Positions 10,684-20,023 of a stretch of DNA of 26,715 bases are shown here, in pieces (within the stretch, counting starts at the first letter, position 1; each line of letters begins with the position of its first letter). The DNA is from Pseudomonadota bacterium. Its GTDB lineage: Bacteria; Pseudomonadota; Gammaproteobacteria; Burkholderiales; Rhodocyclaceae. Location of the stretch: contig JAJZPJ010000012.1 in the NCBI GenBank assembly GCA_021811225.1, positions 1 through 26,715 of the forward strand, in the 5' to 3' direction. The translations under genes and the position numbers were made by a program. The notes beneath the pieces were generated by a model. That model did not search any database. It saw only the letters and a list, made by a program, of their open reading frames with translations, and had not been told where the DNA came from.

Positions 10684-11202
10684 TTATGCCTCGGCGGCGG
10701 CGAGCGCGTCGTCGATGTCGGCGAGCAGTTTTTCCTGGAACATCAACTGGCGCAGCAGATCGGCGGCGGCGCCGACGTCGGGCGCAGCGAGTTGCGCCGC
10801 GAGCTTCAGGTATTGTCCGCGCATCTCTTTCTTGAGCCGCGCGTGCAGTGCCTCCAACTCATCGACGGCGAGGGCGGCGCGCGCCTCGGCCACCGCTTCC
10901 CGCCATTCCATCTGCTGCATCAGGAATTCCGCAGACATCCTGCGCTCCCGCTCCACCTCAACGCCGGCGAGGAAAAGCAGATACTTGGCGCGGGAGAGGG
11001 GCTGGCGCAAGGTCTGGTAGGCCTCGTTGATCCTCGTCGCCCACTGCATCGCCAGCCGCCGCTCGGCGTCTGGCTGGTGGGCGTATTTGTCGGGATGGAC
11101 GCGCGCCTGCACCTCGCGGTAGAGGCGATCCAGTTCGGCGTTGTCGAGCGCGTAGCGGCGCGGCAGCCCGAACAGGGCGAAGTGGTCCTGGGTGAAGTCC
11201 AT
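10684..11202 (-). CDS. hscB: J-domain co-chaperone HscB
   Basis: HscB delivers IscU to HscA and stimulates its ATPase. The 172-residue product has an N-terminal J domain with HPDK at 36-39 and a C-terminal three-helix IscU-binding domain (FLMQQMEWREAVAEA, LKKEMRGQYLKLAAQL, ADLLRQLMFQEKLLADID), as in E. coli HscB (171 residues). The ATG at 11202 was chosen because FALFGLPRRY then sits near the N-terminus as in the family. An upstream in-frame start would overlap the end of iscA. It starts 11 bp after the iscA stop without an obvious Shine-Dalgarno sequence, suggesting coupling to iscA. Confidence 0.96.
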   Translation of the reverse strand: MDFTQDHFALFGLPRRYALDNAELDRLYREVQARVHPDKYAHQPDAERRLAMQWATRINEAYQTLRQPLSRAKYLLFLAGVEVERERRMSAEFLMQQMEWREAVAEARAALAVDELEALHARLKKEMRGQYLKLAAQLAAPDVGAAADLLRQLMFQEKLLADIDDALAAAEA

Positions 11203-11213
11203 CGCCGACGCTG

Positions 11214-11537
11214 CTACTGGACGTTGAAGCTCTCGCCGCAGCCGCACTGATCCTTGATGTTCGGGTTGTTGAACTTGAAGCCCTCGTTCAGCCCCTCGCG
11301 CACGAAATCGAGTTCGGTGCCGTCGATGTAGGGCAGGCTCTTGGGATCGACCAGCACCTTGACGCCGTGGCTCTCGAAGACGTGGTCCTCGGGATTGGCG
11401 ACATCGACGAACTCCAGCTTGTAGGCCATGCCCGAGCAGCCCGAGGTGCGCACGCCGAAGCGCAAGCCGAGACCCTTGCCGCGTTTGGCCAGGAAGGTCG
11501 CCACGTGCTTGGCGGCTTTTTCGGTAATGGTGATCAT
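11214..11537 (-). CDS. iscA: A-type Fe-S carrier IscA
   Basis: IscA carries iron or Fe-S clusters and is needed mainly for maturation of [4Fe-4S] proteins. The 107-residue protein has the three invariant cysteines of the family: Cys34 in TSGCSG, and Cys98 and Cys100 in QCGCGESF at the C-terminus. ITEKAAKHV at the start and [13 protein letters not shown] are typical of IscA. ErpA is the alternative family member, but position between iscU and hscB and the overall wording favour IscA. It begins 4 bp after the iscU stop. Confidence 0.97.
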   Translation of the reverse strand: MITITEKAAKHVATFLAKRGKGLGLRFGVRTSGCSGMAYKLEFVDVANPEDHVFESHGVKVLVDPKSLPYIDGTELDFVREGLNEGFKFNNPNIKDQCGCGESFNVQ

Positions 11538-11541
11538 CGCC

Positions 11542-11925
11542 TCACGCCTCGTGCCGGTGCTTGTAGTCGGCCACCGCCGCCTTGATGGCGTCCTCGGCCA
11601 GGATCGAGCAATGGATCTTCACCGGCGGCAGCGCCAGTTCTTCGGCGATATGGGTGTTCTTGATGTCCAGCGCCTGGTCCAGCGTCTTGCCCTTGACCCA
11701 CTCGGTGACCAGCGAGCTGGAGGCGATCGCCGAACCGCAGCCGTAGGTCTTGAACTTGGCATCCTCGATGATGCCGTCCTTGCCGACCTTGATCTGCAGC
11801 TTCATCACGTCGCCGCAGGCGGGGGCGCCGACCATGCCGGTGCCGACGTCCGCGTCGTCCTTGGCGAAGGTGCCGACGTTGCGCGGATTCTCGTAATGCT
11901 CGAGTACTTTTTCGCTGTATGCCAT
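11542..11925 (-). CDS. iscU: Fe-S cluster scaffold IscU
   Basis: IscU receives sulfur from IscS and assembles a [2Fe-2S] cluster that HscA/HscB then transfer. The 127-residue protein has all key residues: Cys37 and Asp39 in GAPACGDV, Cys63 in [10 protein letters not shown], and His105-Cys106 in [12 protein letters not shown]. The HscA recognition motif LPPVK lies at 99-103, immediately before the last cysteine. The gene has a good ribosome binding site (AAGGAG, on the minus strand) in the 24-bp gap after iscS. Confidence 0.98.
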   Translation of the reverse strand: MAYSEKVLEHYENPRNVGTFAKDDADVGTGMVGAPACGDVMKLQIKVGKDGIIEDAKFKTYGCGSAIASSSLVTEWVKGKTLDQALDIKNTHIAEELALPPVKIHCSILAEDAIKAAVADYKHRHEA

Positions 11926-11949
11926 TTTGAAACTCCTTTGATTGCTACT

Positions 11950-13161
11950 TCAATGCGCCGCCCACTGGACGGTGTTGAGGTCGACGCCGTCCTGATACAT
12001 TTCCCACAACGGCGAGAGCTCGCGCAGCTTGGCGATTTTCGCATGGAGCAGCGAGACCGTATAGTCGATCTCCTCCTCGGTGGTGAAGCGGCCGAGGGTG
12101 AAGCGGATCGAGCTGTGCGCCAGTTCGTCGGAGCGCCCCAGCGCGCGCAGCACGTAGGACGGCTCCAGGCTGGCCGAGGTGCACGCCGAGCCGGAGGAGA
12201 CCGCGATGTCCTTGATCGCCATGATCAAGGACTCGCCCTCGACGTAATTGAAGCTGATGTTGAGGTTGTGCGGCACGCGCTGCACGAGGTCGCCATTGAC
12301 GTAGGTCTCCTCGATGTCGGTCAGGCCCTTCAGCAGCTTGTCGCGCAGCTTCCCGATGCGCAGATTTTCCGTCGCCATCTCCTCGCGGGCGAGACGGAAG
12401 GCCTCGCCCATGCCGACGATCTGGTGCGGCGCCAGCGTGCCCGAACGCAGGCCGCGCTCGTGGCCGCCGCCGTGGATCTGCGCCTCCAGGCGGATGCGCG
12501 GCTTCCTGCGCACGTAGAGGGCGCCGATGCCCTTGGGACCGTAGGTCTTGTGCGCCGAGAAGGACATCAGATCGACCTTCAGGGCCGCCAGGTCGATGGG
12601 CATCTTGCCGGTGGCCTGCGCCGCATCGACGTGGAAGACCACGCCCTTGTCGCGGCAGATCTCGCCCAGCTCGGCGATCGGCTGGATCACGCCGATCTCG
12701 TTATTGACCGCCAGCACCGAGGCCAGGATGGTGTCCGGACGCAGCGCCTGCTTGAACTGTTCGGTGGTGATCAGGCCGTTTTCCTGCGGCTCCAGGTAGG
12801 TGAGCTCGAAGCCCTGGCGCTCCAGCTCGCGCATGGTGTCGAGCACCGCCTTGTGTTCGGTGGACAGGGTGATCAGGTGCTTGCCCTTGCCCGAATAGAA
12901 GTGCGCCGCGCCCTTGATCGCGAGGTTGTTCGACTCGGTGGCGCCGGAGGTCCAGACGATGTCCTTGGCGTCGGCATTGACCAGCGCCGCGACCTGGCCG
13001 CGCGCCTCCTCGACCGCCGCTTCGGCCTCCCAGCCGTAGGCGTGCGAGCGGCTGGCCGGGTTGCCGAATTTCTCGACCAGGTAGGGAATCATCTTCGCCG
13101 CGACGCGCGGATCGACCGGCGTCGTCGCGGAGTTGTCGAGGTAGATCGGGAACTTGAGCAT
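11950..13161 (-). CDS. iscS: Cysteine desulfurase IscS
   Basis: IscS is a PLP enzyme that converts cysteine to alanine and holds the sulfur as a persulfide for IscU, thiolated tRNA and other acceptors. The 403-residue protein (E. coli 404) has the PLP lysine Lys205 in [12 protein letters not shown], the cofactor-stacking region TEHKAV (His103), and the persulfide Cys327 in [13 protein letters not shown] on the mobile loop. The C-terminal tail [16 protein letters not shown] is the part of E. coli IscS that helps bind IscU, which marks this copy as the true partner of the iscU next door. A clear AAGGAG precedes the ATG. It lies directly downstream of a second desulfurase gene. Confidence 0.98.
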   Translation of the reverse strand: MLKFPIYLDNSATTPVDPRVAAKMIPYLVEKFGNPASRSHAYGWEAEAAVEEARGQVAALVNADAKDIVWTSGATESNNLAIKGAAHFYSGKGKHLITLSTEHKAVLDTMRELERQGFELTYLEPQENGLITTEQFKQALRPDTILASVLAVNNEIGVIQPIAELGEICRDKGVVFHVDAAQATGKMPIDLAALKVDLMSFSAHKTYGPKGIGALYVRRKPRIRLEAQIHGGGHERGLRSGTLAPHQIVGMGEAFRLAREEMATENLRIGKLRDKLLKGLTDIEETYVNGDLVQRVPHNLNISFNYVEGESLIMAIKDIAVSSGSACTSASLEPSYVLRALGRSDELAHSSIRFTLGRFTTEEEIDYTVSLLHAKIAKLRELSPLWEMYQDGVDLNTVQWAAH

Positions 13162-13181
13162 CGTTGCTTCTCCTTGCGAAA

Positions 13182-14333
13182 TCAGCCCGCCAGGGCGCGC
13201 ATGCGCCGCAGCTGCGTGAGGGTTGCCGTGAGGGCGGCGAGAAAATCCGCCACCTGCTGTTCGGTGTTGTCATGGCCCAGGCTGACGCGCACCGCGCCCC
13301 TGGCCAGCTCGGGTGCGACCGCCATCGCGCGCAGCACGTGAGAGGGCTCGGGGGCGGCCGAGGAGCAGGCCGAGCCGCTGGCCACCGCGAAGCCGGCGCG
13401 GTCGAGCCTGGCCACCAGGGTCTCGCCGTCGATCTCGGGCAGCGCGAAATAGCTGGTGTTGGCCAGGCGCGCGGCGCCCCGGCCGAACACCGTCGCCCCC
13501 AGCCGCGCGAGCTCCCGTTCCAGTCCGTCGCGCAGCGCCGCGAGTCGCGCGCCGTCGGTCTCCAGGCGCGCCGCCGCGATCTCGCAGGCGAGACCGAAGC
13601 CGACGATGGCCGCGACGTTCTCGGTGCCCGAGCGCAGGCCGCGCTCCTGGCCGCCGCCGGCGACCAGAGCGCGCAGTTCGAGCCGCTTGTCCACCACCAG
13701 CGCGCCGGCGCCGATCGGGCCGTTGATCTTGTGCGCCGAGACGCTGAGCGCATGGACGCCGGCGGCGTTCAGGGCGCGAAAGTCGATATCGATCTTGCCC
13801 AGCGCCTGCACCGCGTCGCTGTGGAACCAGGCGCCCCTGGCGCGGCCGGCCAGCGCCGCCACGTCCTGCAGGACGCCGGTCTCGTTGTTGGCGAGCATCA
13901 CCGAGACGAGCTGCGGCTTTTCCGCCAGGATCGCGGCATAAGATTCCGGATCGACGCGGCCATCGGCATCGACGGCGATCTCGGCTGTCCGCCAGCCCAG
14001 CCGCGACAAATCCCTGGCCGGCTCGCGGACGCTGGGATGCTCGAGCGCAGAGATGGCCAGCACGCCGGGCTTGATGCAGGCCGCCGCGCCCTTCAGGAAC
14101 AGGTTGTTGGCCTCGGTCCCGCCGCTGGTGAACACCACCTCGGTGGCATGGGCGCCCAGCGCCGCGGCCACCCGTGCGCGCGCTTCGTCGATCGCCCGCC
14201 TCGCCGCGCGGCCATACTCGTGGCGGCTGGAGGCATTGCCGCAGCGCGCCGAGAGATGGGGCAGCATCGCCTCCAGCACGCGCGGATCGAGCGGCGTGGT
14301 GGCGTTGTGGTCGAGATAGACGGGGGCGAACAT
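13182..14333 (-). CDS. Second cysteine desulfurase (IscS/NifS-like)
   Basis: This 383-residue PLP enzyme is a class V aminotransferase-fold cysteine desulfurase of the IscS/NifS group, related to but clearly different from the IscS encoded next. It keeps the PLP lysine Lys202 ([12 protein letters not shown]), the LEHPSV histidine His99 and the persulfide Cys323 ([13 protein letters not shown]), so it should be active. It ends at LRRMRALAG and lacks the roughly 20-residue C-terminal tail with which IscS contacts IscU. The start at 14333 lies 4 bp after the iscR stop; earlier in-frame ATGs fall inside iscR. Its role is unknown: a housekeeping backup, sulfur for tRNA or cofactors, or a NifS-like specialisation. 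No nif genes are in view. Confidence 0.93.
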   Translation of the reverse strand: MFAPVYLDHNATTPLDPRVLEAMLPHLSARCGNASSRHEYGRAARRAIDEARARVAAALGAHATEVVFTSGGTEANNLFLKGAAACIKPGVLAISALEHPSVREPARDLSRLGWRTAEIAVDADGRVDPESYAAILAEKPQLVSVMLANNETGVLQDVAALAGRARGAWFHSDAVQALGKIDIDFRALNAAGVHALSVSAHKINGPIGAGALVVDKRLELRALVAGGGQERGLRSGTENVAAIVGFGLACEIAAARLETDGARLAALRDGLERELARLGATVFGRGAARLANTSYFALPEIDGETLVARLDRAGFAVASGSACSSAAPEPSHVLRAMAVAPELARGAVRVSLGHDNTEQQVADFLAALTATLTQLRRMRALAG

Positions 14334-14337
14334 GGAA

Positions 14338-14826
14338 TCAGGCTGTTGCCAGGGAGACGACGCGATTGGGCTCGGGCGCGACATCAACGCTGTACTTGGT
14401 CAGCGGCGCGGCACCGAGCTTGGCCCGCTGCTCCTTGACCAGGTCGCCCAAGCTGACCGAGCTGAGGTAGTCGAACATCCGTTTGGTGAGGTCGGTCCAC
14501 AACTGATGCGTCATGCACTGCTGTTCCTCGTGGCAGTTGCCCATGCCGCCGCACAGGGTGGCGTCCAGGGGCTCGTCGACGGCACAGATGATGTCGGCCA
14601 CCGAAATCTCGGCCATTTTCCTGGCCAGGCAATAGCCGCCGCCGGGACCGCGCACGCTGGAGACCAGCTGGTGGCGGCGCAGTTTGCCGAACAACTGTTC
14701 CAGGTAGGACAGCGAAATCTTCTGCCGTTCGCTGATGCCGGCCAGGGTCACCGGCCCGCCTTCGTGGCGCAGCGCCAGATCGATCATCGCGGTTACTGCA
14801 AAACGGCCTTTAGTCGTCAGTTTCAT
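14338..14826 (-). CDS. iscR: Fe-S sensing regulator IscR
   Basis: IscR is an Rrf2-family DNA-binding protein that carries a [2Fe-2S] cluster and represses the isc operon when clusters are plentiful. The 162-residue product (same length as in E. coli) starts MKLTTKGRFAVTAMIDLA, has the winged helix with SYLEQLFGKLRRHQLVSSVRGPGGGY, and retains the ligands Cys92, Cys98, Cys104 and His107. A TTG codon in frame at 14991 would add 55 residues that have no family support and would lie on the promoter, so the ATG at 14826 is preferred. About 130 nt of 5' leader would precede it. Confidence 0.98.
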   Translation of the reverse strand: MKLTTKGRFAVTAMIDLALRHEGGPVTLAGISERQKISLSYLEQLFGKLRRHQLVSSVRGPGGGYCLARKMAEISVADIICAVDEPLDATLCGGMGNCHEEQQCMTHQLWTDLTKRMFDYLSSVSLGDLVKEQRAKLGAAPLTKYSVDVAPEPNRVVSLATA

Positions 14827-14859
14827 AATCCACCTCGTCGAGCGCAACAAGTCGGTCAA

Positions 14860-14881
14860 TAAAGCCAATGTAAAGCCAATG
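14860..14881. repeat. 11-bp tandem direct repeat in the iscR leader
   Basis: The 11-mer TAAAGCCAATG occurs twice back to back (14860-14870 and 14871-14881), followed by a degenerate third copy (AAATCAATTG, 14882-14891). It lies between the predicted transcription start and the iscR ATG in a noticeably AT-rich segment. It could bind a regulator or merely be a slippage product. Confidence 0.6.
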
Positions 14882-14962
14882 AAATCAATTGAAAAATCAT
14901 GGGCACGCAACAACGCGTACAGAGCAACATCGCCACCGGGTAATACTTGATGGTTTCGCTCG

Positions 14963-14991
14963 ACTATACGATTTCCGACAAAATCAGTCAA
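14963..14991 (-). promoter_or_regulatory. Promoter of the isc operon
   Basis: On the minus strand TTGACT (14991-14986) and TATAGT (14968-14963) are separated by exactly 17 bp, a near-consensus sigma-70 promoter. Transcription should start near 14956. The -35 box overlaps the last codons and stop of cysE, so the isc genes can be transcribed independently of cysE. Confidence 0.8.
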
Positions 14992-14995
14992 CTAT
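14971..14995 (-). promoter_or_regulatory. IscR type 1 binding site
   Basis: Read on the minus strand, this 25-mer begins ATAGTTGACTG and continues with ATTTTGTCGGAAAT. Compared by eye with the E. coli type 1 IscR consensus (ATASYYGACTR-WWW-YAGTCRRSTAT) it matches at 22 of 25 positions, with all mismatches in the right half. It covers the -35 box and most of the spacer, so cluster-loaded IscR would block RNA polymerase: standard negative autoregulation. Confidence 0.75.
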
Positions 14996-15748
14996 TTTCC
15001 CCAAATAATTCGGGTCGAAGCGATCGGCCGTGGCCGCCTCGTCGCCGACCGCAACGCCGGCGCGTTCCAGCAGTTGCAGCAACTGCTCGATGCGCCGGTC
15101 GGTGCTGACCGCGTGGTCGAGCAAGCCATGGATGGCCTGCGAAACGGGATCGTTCTCGCCGCGCGTCAGCGCGTAGGCGGAAAAGCCCATCTTCTCGGCC
15201 TTGGCCTCGCGCGCCTGGTCCTGCTCGCCCATGATGATGCGCGCAGGGATGCCGACGGCGGTGGCCCCGGGCGGAACGTCCCTCACCACCACGGCGTTCG
15301 AGCCGATCTTGGCGCCCTCGCCGATGGTGATCGGGCCCAGCACCTTGGCGCCGGCGCCGATCACCACGCCCGGCGCCAGGGTCGGATGACGCTTGCCCTT
15401 GTTCCAGGAAGTGCCGCCCAGCGTCACGCCGTGATAGAGGGTGCAGTCGTCGCCGATCTCCGCGGTCTCGCCGATCACCACGCCCATGCCGTGATCGATG
15501 AACACCCGGTGTCCGATGGTGGCGCCGGGATGGATTTCCACCCCGGTCAGCCAGCGGCCCCAGTGCGAGATCCAGCGCGCCAGCCAGCGAATCCGCCGGG
15601 TCCACAGCCAATGCGTGCAGCGATGGAACTGCAAGGCGTGGAAACCCGGATAGCAGGTCAGCACTTCCCAGGAGGAGCGGGCGGCGGGATCGCGGGCGAA
15701 GACGCAGTGGATGTCTTCGCGCAGGCGGCTCAAGATCGGTAGTTCCAT
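14984..15748 (-). CDS. cysE: Serine O-acetyltransferase CysE
   Basis: CysE acetylates L-serine with acetyl-CoA to give O-acetylserine, the precursor into which sulfide is fixed to make cysteine. The 254-residue protein has an N-terminal helical part (about 1-65) and a left-handed beta-helix built of hexapeptide repeats ([19 protein letters not shown] and following). Active-site landmarks are [13 protein letters not shown] and [20 protein letters not shown]. Its compact N-terminus is of the EpsC type. The start at 15748 gives the family N-terminus [13 protein letters not shown]. It follows trmJ and precedes iscR, an order also known from pseudomonads, and it logically supplies cysteine to the desulfurases downstream. 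Confidence 0.96.
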   Translation of the reverse strand: MELPILSRLREDIHCVFARDPAARSSWEVLTCYPGFHALQFHRCTHWLWTRRIRWLARWISHWGRWLTGVEIHPGATIGHRVFIDHGMGVVIGETAEIGDDCTLYHGVTLGGTSWNKGKRHPTLAPGVVIGAGAKVLGPITIGEGAKIGSNAVVVRDVPPGATAVGIPARIIMGEQDQAREAKAEKMGFSAYALTRGENDPVSQAIHGLLDHAVSTDRRIEQLLQLLERAGVAVGDEAATADRFDPNYLGKIVD

Positions 15749-15761
15749 AAGTGGTCGCTGG

Positions 15762-15790
15762 AATATAAAATGCCCCTGAAATTCAGTCAA
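15762..15790 (-). promoter_or_regulatory. Promoter of cysE
   Basis: On the minus strand TTGACT (15790-15785) and TATATT (15767-15762) are spaced by 17 bp. The predicted start, near 15755, would leave a leader of only about 7 nt before the ATG at 15748, so the mRNA would be nearly leaderless. The -35 box overlaps the trmJ stop codon, and its flank AGTTGACTGA is the same as at the isc promoter. Confidence 0.65.
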
Positions 15791-16527
15791 CTTTTCTTGC
15801 GCAACTTGGGGCGCTCGAAGCTCGCCAGCAGGCCGCGCAGAATGCTCACCTCCTCCCGCTCCAGCGCCGTGCGGGCGAACAGGCGGCGAAAGCGGAGCAT
15901 CAGCCGCTTGGGCTGGGATGGGTCGAGAAAGCCGCTGGCCAGCGCGCAGCGCTCCAGGTGGGCATAGAGGCCCTCGACCTCTTCACCCGTGGCCAGCGGC
16001 AGTTCGGACGCAGGCGCCGCGCCCGGCGCGGCAACCGCCAGGCGCAGCTCGTAACACATCAATTGGACCGCGGCGCCGAGATTGAGCGACGAGTAGTCCG
16101 GATTGGTCGGGATCATCACCGGCAGGTGGCACAGCGAGAGTTCCTCGTTGGTGAGGCCCGAGGTCTCGTTGCCGAACACCAGCGCCACCTCGTCCGAACG
16201 GCCGCGCTGCACCAGGCGGGCGGCGCCCTCGCGCGCCCAGCAAACCGGCAGGGACAGGTCGCGCCGGCGCGCGCTCAGGCCTGCGGCGAACACGGTATCG
16301 GCCAGCGCCTGCTCCAGCGTCCGGCACACCACCGCTGCCGCCAAGAGGTCCGAGGCGCCGGAGGCGCGCGCCTCGGCCTCGGGGTCGGGGAAATGCCGGG
16401 GAGCGACGAGATAGAGGCGCGAGAGGCCCATGGTCTTCATCGCCCGGGCCGCAGCGCCGATGTTGCCCGGATGACTGGTATGGGAGAGGACGACGCGGAT
16501 GCGGTCGAGCGGGGAGGTGCCGTTCAT
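15787..16527 (-). CDS. trmJ: tRNA (cytidine/uridine-2'-O-)-methyltransferase TrmJ
   Basis: TrmJ is a SPOUT-class methyltransferase that 2'-O-methylates nucleotide 32 in the anticodon loop of several tRNAs using S-adenosylmethionine. The 246-residue product has the length of E. coli TrmJ and all SPOUT landmarks: [16 protein letters not shown] (15-30), the SAM-knot loop [14 protein letters not shown] (117-130) and [19 protein letters not shown]. The C-terminal extension ([22 protein letters not shown]) is TrmJ-specific. The ATG at 16527 was chosen because family similarity begins at DRIRVVL soon after. It is divergent from suhB with 77 bp between them. Confidence 0.95.
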   Translation of the reverse strand: MNGTSPLDRIRVVLSHTSHPGNIGAAARAMKTMGLSRLYLVAPRHFPDPEAEARASGASDLLAAAVVCRTLEQALADTVFAAGLSARRRDLSLPVCWAREGAARLVQRGRSDEVALVFGNETSGLTNEELSLCHLPVMIPTNPDYSSLNLGAAVQLMCYELRLAVAAPGAAPASELPLATGEEVEGLYAHLERCALASGFLDPSQPKRLMLRFRRLFARTALEREEVSILRGLLASFERPKLRKKS

Positions 16528-16529
16528 AT

Positions 16530-16535
16530 TAGAAT
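16530..16535 (+). promoter_or_regulatory. Candidate -10 box for suhB
   Basis: TAGAAT lies 69 bp before the suhB ATG in the short trmJ-suhB divergent gap. The position 17 bp upstream shows no good -35 match, so support is weak. Confidence 0.25.
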
Positions 16536-16604
16536 TCCGGCTTTGCCGAACGGGTCCCTGAATGGGCCATCGCCCGCGGCTGACCCTCACCGGAATCGTC
16601 CTCC

Positions 16605-17405
16605 ATGCATCCCATGCTCATCATCGCCGTCAAGGCCGCTCGCCGCGCCGGCCACATCATCAGCCGCGCCAGCCTGGACATCAGCCAGCTGACGGTCAGC
16701 ACCAAGCAGCAAAGCGATTACGTCACCGAGGTGGATCGCGCCGCCGAAACGGCGATCGTCGAAGTGTTGCGCGAGGCCTATCCCAGCCACGCGATTCTAG
16801 CAGAAGAGTCGGGCGCCTCCGGCCCGGAGAGCGACTACCAGTGGATCATCGATCCGCTCGACGGCACCACCAATTTCATCCACGGCTTCCCCCAATATGC
16901 GATCTCGATCGCGCTGGCGCACAAGGGCATCCTGAACCACGCGGTGATCTACGACACCAACCGCAACGAGCTGTTTACCGCCAGCAAGGGCGGCGGCGCC
17001 TTTCTCAATGACAAGCGCATTCGCGTCTCGAAGCGCGCCAAGCTGGCCGAATCCCTGATCGGTACCGGTTTCCCTTACCGCTCCTTCACGCATATCGACA
17101 CCTACCTGGCGATCTTCAAGGAGCTGACGCAGAAGACTTCCGGTCTGCGTCGCCCCGGCGCGGCGTCGCTGGACCTGGCCTACGTCGCCGCCGGGCGCCT
17201 GGACGGCTTCTGGGAGTTCGGCCTCTCCCCCTGGGACATGGCCGCCGGTGCGCTCCTGATCGCCGAGGCTGGCGGTCTGGTCGGCGATCTCTCCGGGGAA
17301 TCCGATTATCTCGCCACCGGCAACATCATCGCCGGCAACCCGAAGGTGTTCTCCCAGTTGCTGCAACTCTTGACGCCGCATCTGACCGCCCAGTTGAAGG
17401 CCTGA
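16605..17405 (+). CDS. suhB: Inositol-1-monophosphatase SuhB
   Basis: SuhB is a magnesium-dependent phosphatase of the IMPase family; in E. coli it also binds the rRNA antitermination complex. The 266-residue protein (E. coli 267) carries the metal-binding AEESG (66-70, Glu67/Glu68), DPLDGTTNF (83-91) and WDMAAG with Asp211, plus [20 protein letters not shown]. Gene start ATG at 16605 gives [16 protein letters not shown], the normal family N-terminus. It is followed by mutS after 20 bp and probably forms a two-gene unit with it. Whether it acts here as phosphatase, transcription factor or both cannot be told. Confidence 0.95.
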   Translation: MHPMLIIAVKAARRAGHIISRASLDISQLTVSTKQQSDYVTEVDRAAETAIVEVLREAYPSHAILAEESGASGPESDYQWIIDPLDGTTNFIHGFPQYAISIALAHKGILNHAVIYDTNRNELFTASKGGGAFLNDKRIRVSKRAKLAESLIGTGFPYRSFTHIDTYLAIFKELTQKTSGLRRPGAASLDLAYVAAGRLDGFWEFGLSPWDMAAGALLIAEAGGLVGDLSGESDYLATGNIIAGNPKVFSQLLQLLTPHLTAQLKA

Positions 17406-17425
17406 GCTTGCGGAAAACCGAGCCG

Positions 17426-19996
17426 ATGCACGCCGAGGGCGACGCCGCCGGCCACACCCCGATGATGGCCCAGTACCTGCGCCTCAAGGCGCAGCATCCG
17501 GACATGCTGATGTTCTACCGGATGGGCGACTTCTACGAACTGTTCTTCGACGACGCGCAGCGCGCGGCGCGGCTGCTCGACATCACCCTGACCGCGCGCG
17601 GGCAATCGGCCGGAGCGCCGATCCCGATGGCGGGCGTGCCTCACCACGCGCTCGAACAGTACCTGGCGCGGCTGGTGAAGCTGGGCGAATCGGTGGCGAT
17701 CTGCGAACAGATCGGCGATCCCGCAGCGGCCAAGGGTCCGGTCGAACGGGCGGTGACGCGCATCGTCACGCCCGGCACGCTGACCGACTCGGCGCTGCTC
17801 GACGACAAGTCCGATTGCCTGCTCGCCGCCCTGACCGTCGGGAAGCAGCGCGCCGGCCTGGCCTGGCTCAATCTCGCCAACGGCGAACTGTCGATGCTCG
17901 GCTGCCCGATCGGGGATCTGCCGGCGCAATTCGAGCGCCTGCGCCCGGCCGAGCTGCTGCTGCCCGACGGGCAGCGGGCCGCGGCCTCGGGGATGGGCGG
18001 TACCGCGCTGAAGTACCTGCCCGACTGGCACTTCGACGCCGACTCGGCGGTGCGCCTGCTGAGCCAGCACTTCGGCAGCCGCGATCTGGCCGCACATCTA
18101 CCCGACGATCTGCCCGAGGGCGGCGAGCCGCTGGCCCTGGCCGCGGTCGCCGCGCTGTTCCAGTACGCCCGCGACACCCAGCAGCAGACCCTGGCACATA
18201 TCACGACCTTACGCGTCGAGCGCGGCGGCGAATTTCTGCGCCTGGACGCACAGACGCGCCGTAACCTGGAGATCTCCGAAACGCTGCGCGGCGAGGCCGC
18301 CCCCACCTTGCTCTCGCTGCTCGACACCTGCGCCACCAGCATGGGCTCGCGCTGGCTGCGCCAGGCGCTGCACCATCCCTTGGCCGACCGGCGCGCCGCC
18401 GCCGCCCGCCACGATGCCATCGCCGAACTCGCCGATGGCGCCGCCGCCCGGCTGCGCGAGGGTCTGCACCACATCGCCGACATCGAACGCATCACCGCCC
18501 GGATCGCGCTTGGCCGCGCCCGCCCGCGCGACCTCTCGGCCTTGCGCGACAGTCTGGCGGCGCTGCCCGACTTGCGCGCATCTCTGGCCGAAGCGCATGC
18601 CGCCTTGCTGAACCGGATCCACGGCGAGCTCGCGCCGCCGCAAGCCTGTCTCGATCTGCTCGCACGGGCGATCAAGGCCGAGCCCGCGACGCTGCTGCGC
18701 GAAGGGGGCGTGATCAACGACGGGTTCAGCGCCGAACTGGACGAACTGCGCGCACTGCAGAACAACTGCGGCGCCTTCCTGCTCGAACTCGAGACGCGCG
18801 AGCGGGCGCGCTCGGGCATCAACAGCCTCAAGGTCGAGTTCAATCGGGTGCACGGCTTCTACATCGAGGTCAGCCACGCCAACAGCGGCAAGGTGCCGGA
18901 AGACTATCGCCGGCGCCAGACCCTGAAGAACGCCGAGCGCTACATCACGCCCGAACTCAAGGCCTTCGAGGACCGCGCGCTGTCCGCCAACGAGCGCGCC
19001 GCGGCGCTGGAGAAGCGGCTCTACGAAGCGCTGCTCCTCGATCTCTGCGCCTTCATCCGCAGCCTGCAGACCATCGCCCGCGCCGTGGCGCTGGCCGACG
19101 GCCTGTGCGCGCTGGCCGACGCGGCGCAGCGGCTCGACTACTGCCGGCCGGAATTCCAGGACGCCCCCGGGATCGAGATCGTGACCGGCCGCCATCCGGT
19201 GGTGGAGCGGGAAGTGGCCCCGTTCATCGCCAACGACACCCGGCTCAATGCCGCGCGCCGCCTGCTGCTGGTCACCGGTCCCAACATGGGCGGCAAATCG
19301 ACCTACATGCGCCAGGTGGCGCTGATCGTGCTGCTCGCCCACTGCGGCAGCTTCGTGCCCGCCACTGCCTGCCGGATCGGGCCGATCGACGCGATCTTCA
19401 CCCGCATCGGCGCCTCCGACGACCTGGCCTCGGGCCGCTCCACCTTCATGGTCGAGATGACCGAAGCGGCGGCGATCCTGCACGGCGCAACCGAGAATTC
19501 GCTGGTGTTGATGGACGAGATCGGCCGGGGCACCTCCACCTTCGACGGCATGGCGCTGGCCTTCGCCATCGCCCGCCAGCTGATCGAGAAGAACCGCGCG
19601 CTCTCCCTGTTCTCGACGCACTATTTCGAGCTCACGCGCCTGGCTCACGACTATCCGGAATGCGCCAACGTGCATCTGTCCGCGGTCGAACACGGCCAGA
19701 CGATCGTTTTTCTGCACGCGCTGGAAGAGGGACCGGCGAACCAGAGTTACGGCATCCAGGTCGCGGCGCTGGCCGGCATTCCCGCCGCCGTCATCCGGGA
19801 CGCCAAGCGGCGCCTGGCGCTGCTTGAAAATCGCGAGGCCGGACAGGACAGCGGACAGCCCGACCTGTTCGCAGCGCCGATCGCCGCAGCGAAAGCGAAC
19901 CCCGCGCTGGAAGCGCTGGCCGATCTGGACTGCGATCAGCTGTCGCCGCGCCAGGCGCTGGAGATGCTCTACGAATTGAAGCGGCTGGCGGGTTGA
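17426..19996 (+). CDS. mutS: DNA mismatch repair protein MutS
   Basis: MutS recognises mismatches and small loops and starts repair together with MutL. From the ATG at 17426 the product is 856 residues (E. coli 853) and places the mismatch-wedging Phe36 and Glu38 (GDFYELF) at exactly the E. coli positions. An in-frame TTG six codons earlier is less likely. The ATPase domain shows Walker [10 protein letters not shown] (618-626), Walker [15 protein letters not shown] with Asp697-Glu698, and STHYFELT. The C-terminus carries the small helix-loop-helix oligomerisation region ([16 protein letters not shown]). It converges on slyD, with 78 bp and a hairpin between. Confidence 0.98.
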   Translation: MHAEGDAAGHTPMMAQYLRLKAQHPDMLMFYRMGDFYELFFDDAQRAARLLDITLTARGQSAGAPIPMAGVPHHALEQYLARLVKLGESVAICEQIGDPAAAKGPVERAVTRIVTPGTLTDSALLDDKSDCLLAALTVGKQRAGLAWLNLANGELSMLGCPIGDLPAQFERLRPAELLLPDGQRAAASGMGGTALKYLPDWHFDADSAVRLLSQHFGSRDLAAHLPDDLPEGGEPLALAAVAALFQYARDTQQQTLAHITTLRVERGGEFLRLDAQTRRNLEISETLRGEAAPTLLSLLDTCATSMGSRWLRQALHHPLADRRAAAARHDAIAELADGAAARLREGLHHIADIERITARIALGRARPRDLSALRDSLAALPDLRASLAEAHAALLNRIHGELAPPQACLDLLARAIKAEPATLLREGGVINDGFSAELDELRALQNNCGAFLLELETRERARSGINSLKVEFNRVHGFYIEVSHANSGKVPEDYRRRQTLKNAERYITPELKAFEDRALSANERAAALEKRLYEALLLDLCAFIRSLQTIARAVALADGLCALADAAQRLDYCRPEFQDAPGIEIVTGRHPVVEREVAPFIANDTRLNAARRLLLVTGPNMGGKSTYMRQVALIVLLAHCGSFVPATACRIGPIDAIFTRIGASDDLASGRSTFMVEMTEAAAILHGATENSLVLMDEIGRGTSTFDGMALAFAIARQLIEKNRALSLFSTHYFELTRLAHDYPECANVHLSAVEHGQTIVFLHALEEGPANQSYGIQVAALAGIPAAVIRDAKRRLALLENREAGQDSGQPDLFAAPIAAAKANPALEALADLDCDQLSPRQALEMLYELKRLAG

Positions 19997-20023
19997 TTGA
20001 CGCTAGCGCCGCTGCGCGGCATA

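Noticed and set aside
11428..13341. A 637-codon open frame on the plus strand across iscU and iscS
   Set aside because: It is antisense to well-supported genes and runs across their boundaries; no family is recognisable.
13182..14333. Nitrogen fixation island suggested by a NifS-like gene next to cysE
   Set aside because: No nif genes are seen, and IscS-like copies in isc operons occur without nitrogen fixation.
14827..14991. A longer IscR start (TTG at 14991)
   Set aside because: The added 55 residues have no family match, and the DNA is the promoter, operator and leader; the ATG at 14826 gives the standard 162 residues.
17408..17425. TTG start for MutS
   Set aside because: The ATG at 17426 places Phe36 and Glu38 at their usual positions and gives normal length.
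18209..19717. A 502-codon open frame on the minus strand within mutS
   Set aside because: It is a shadow of mutS codons, with no motifs and no ribosome binding site.
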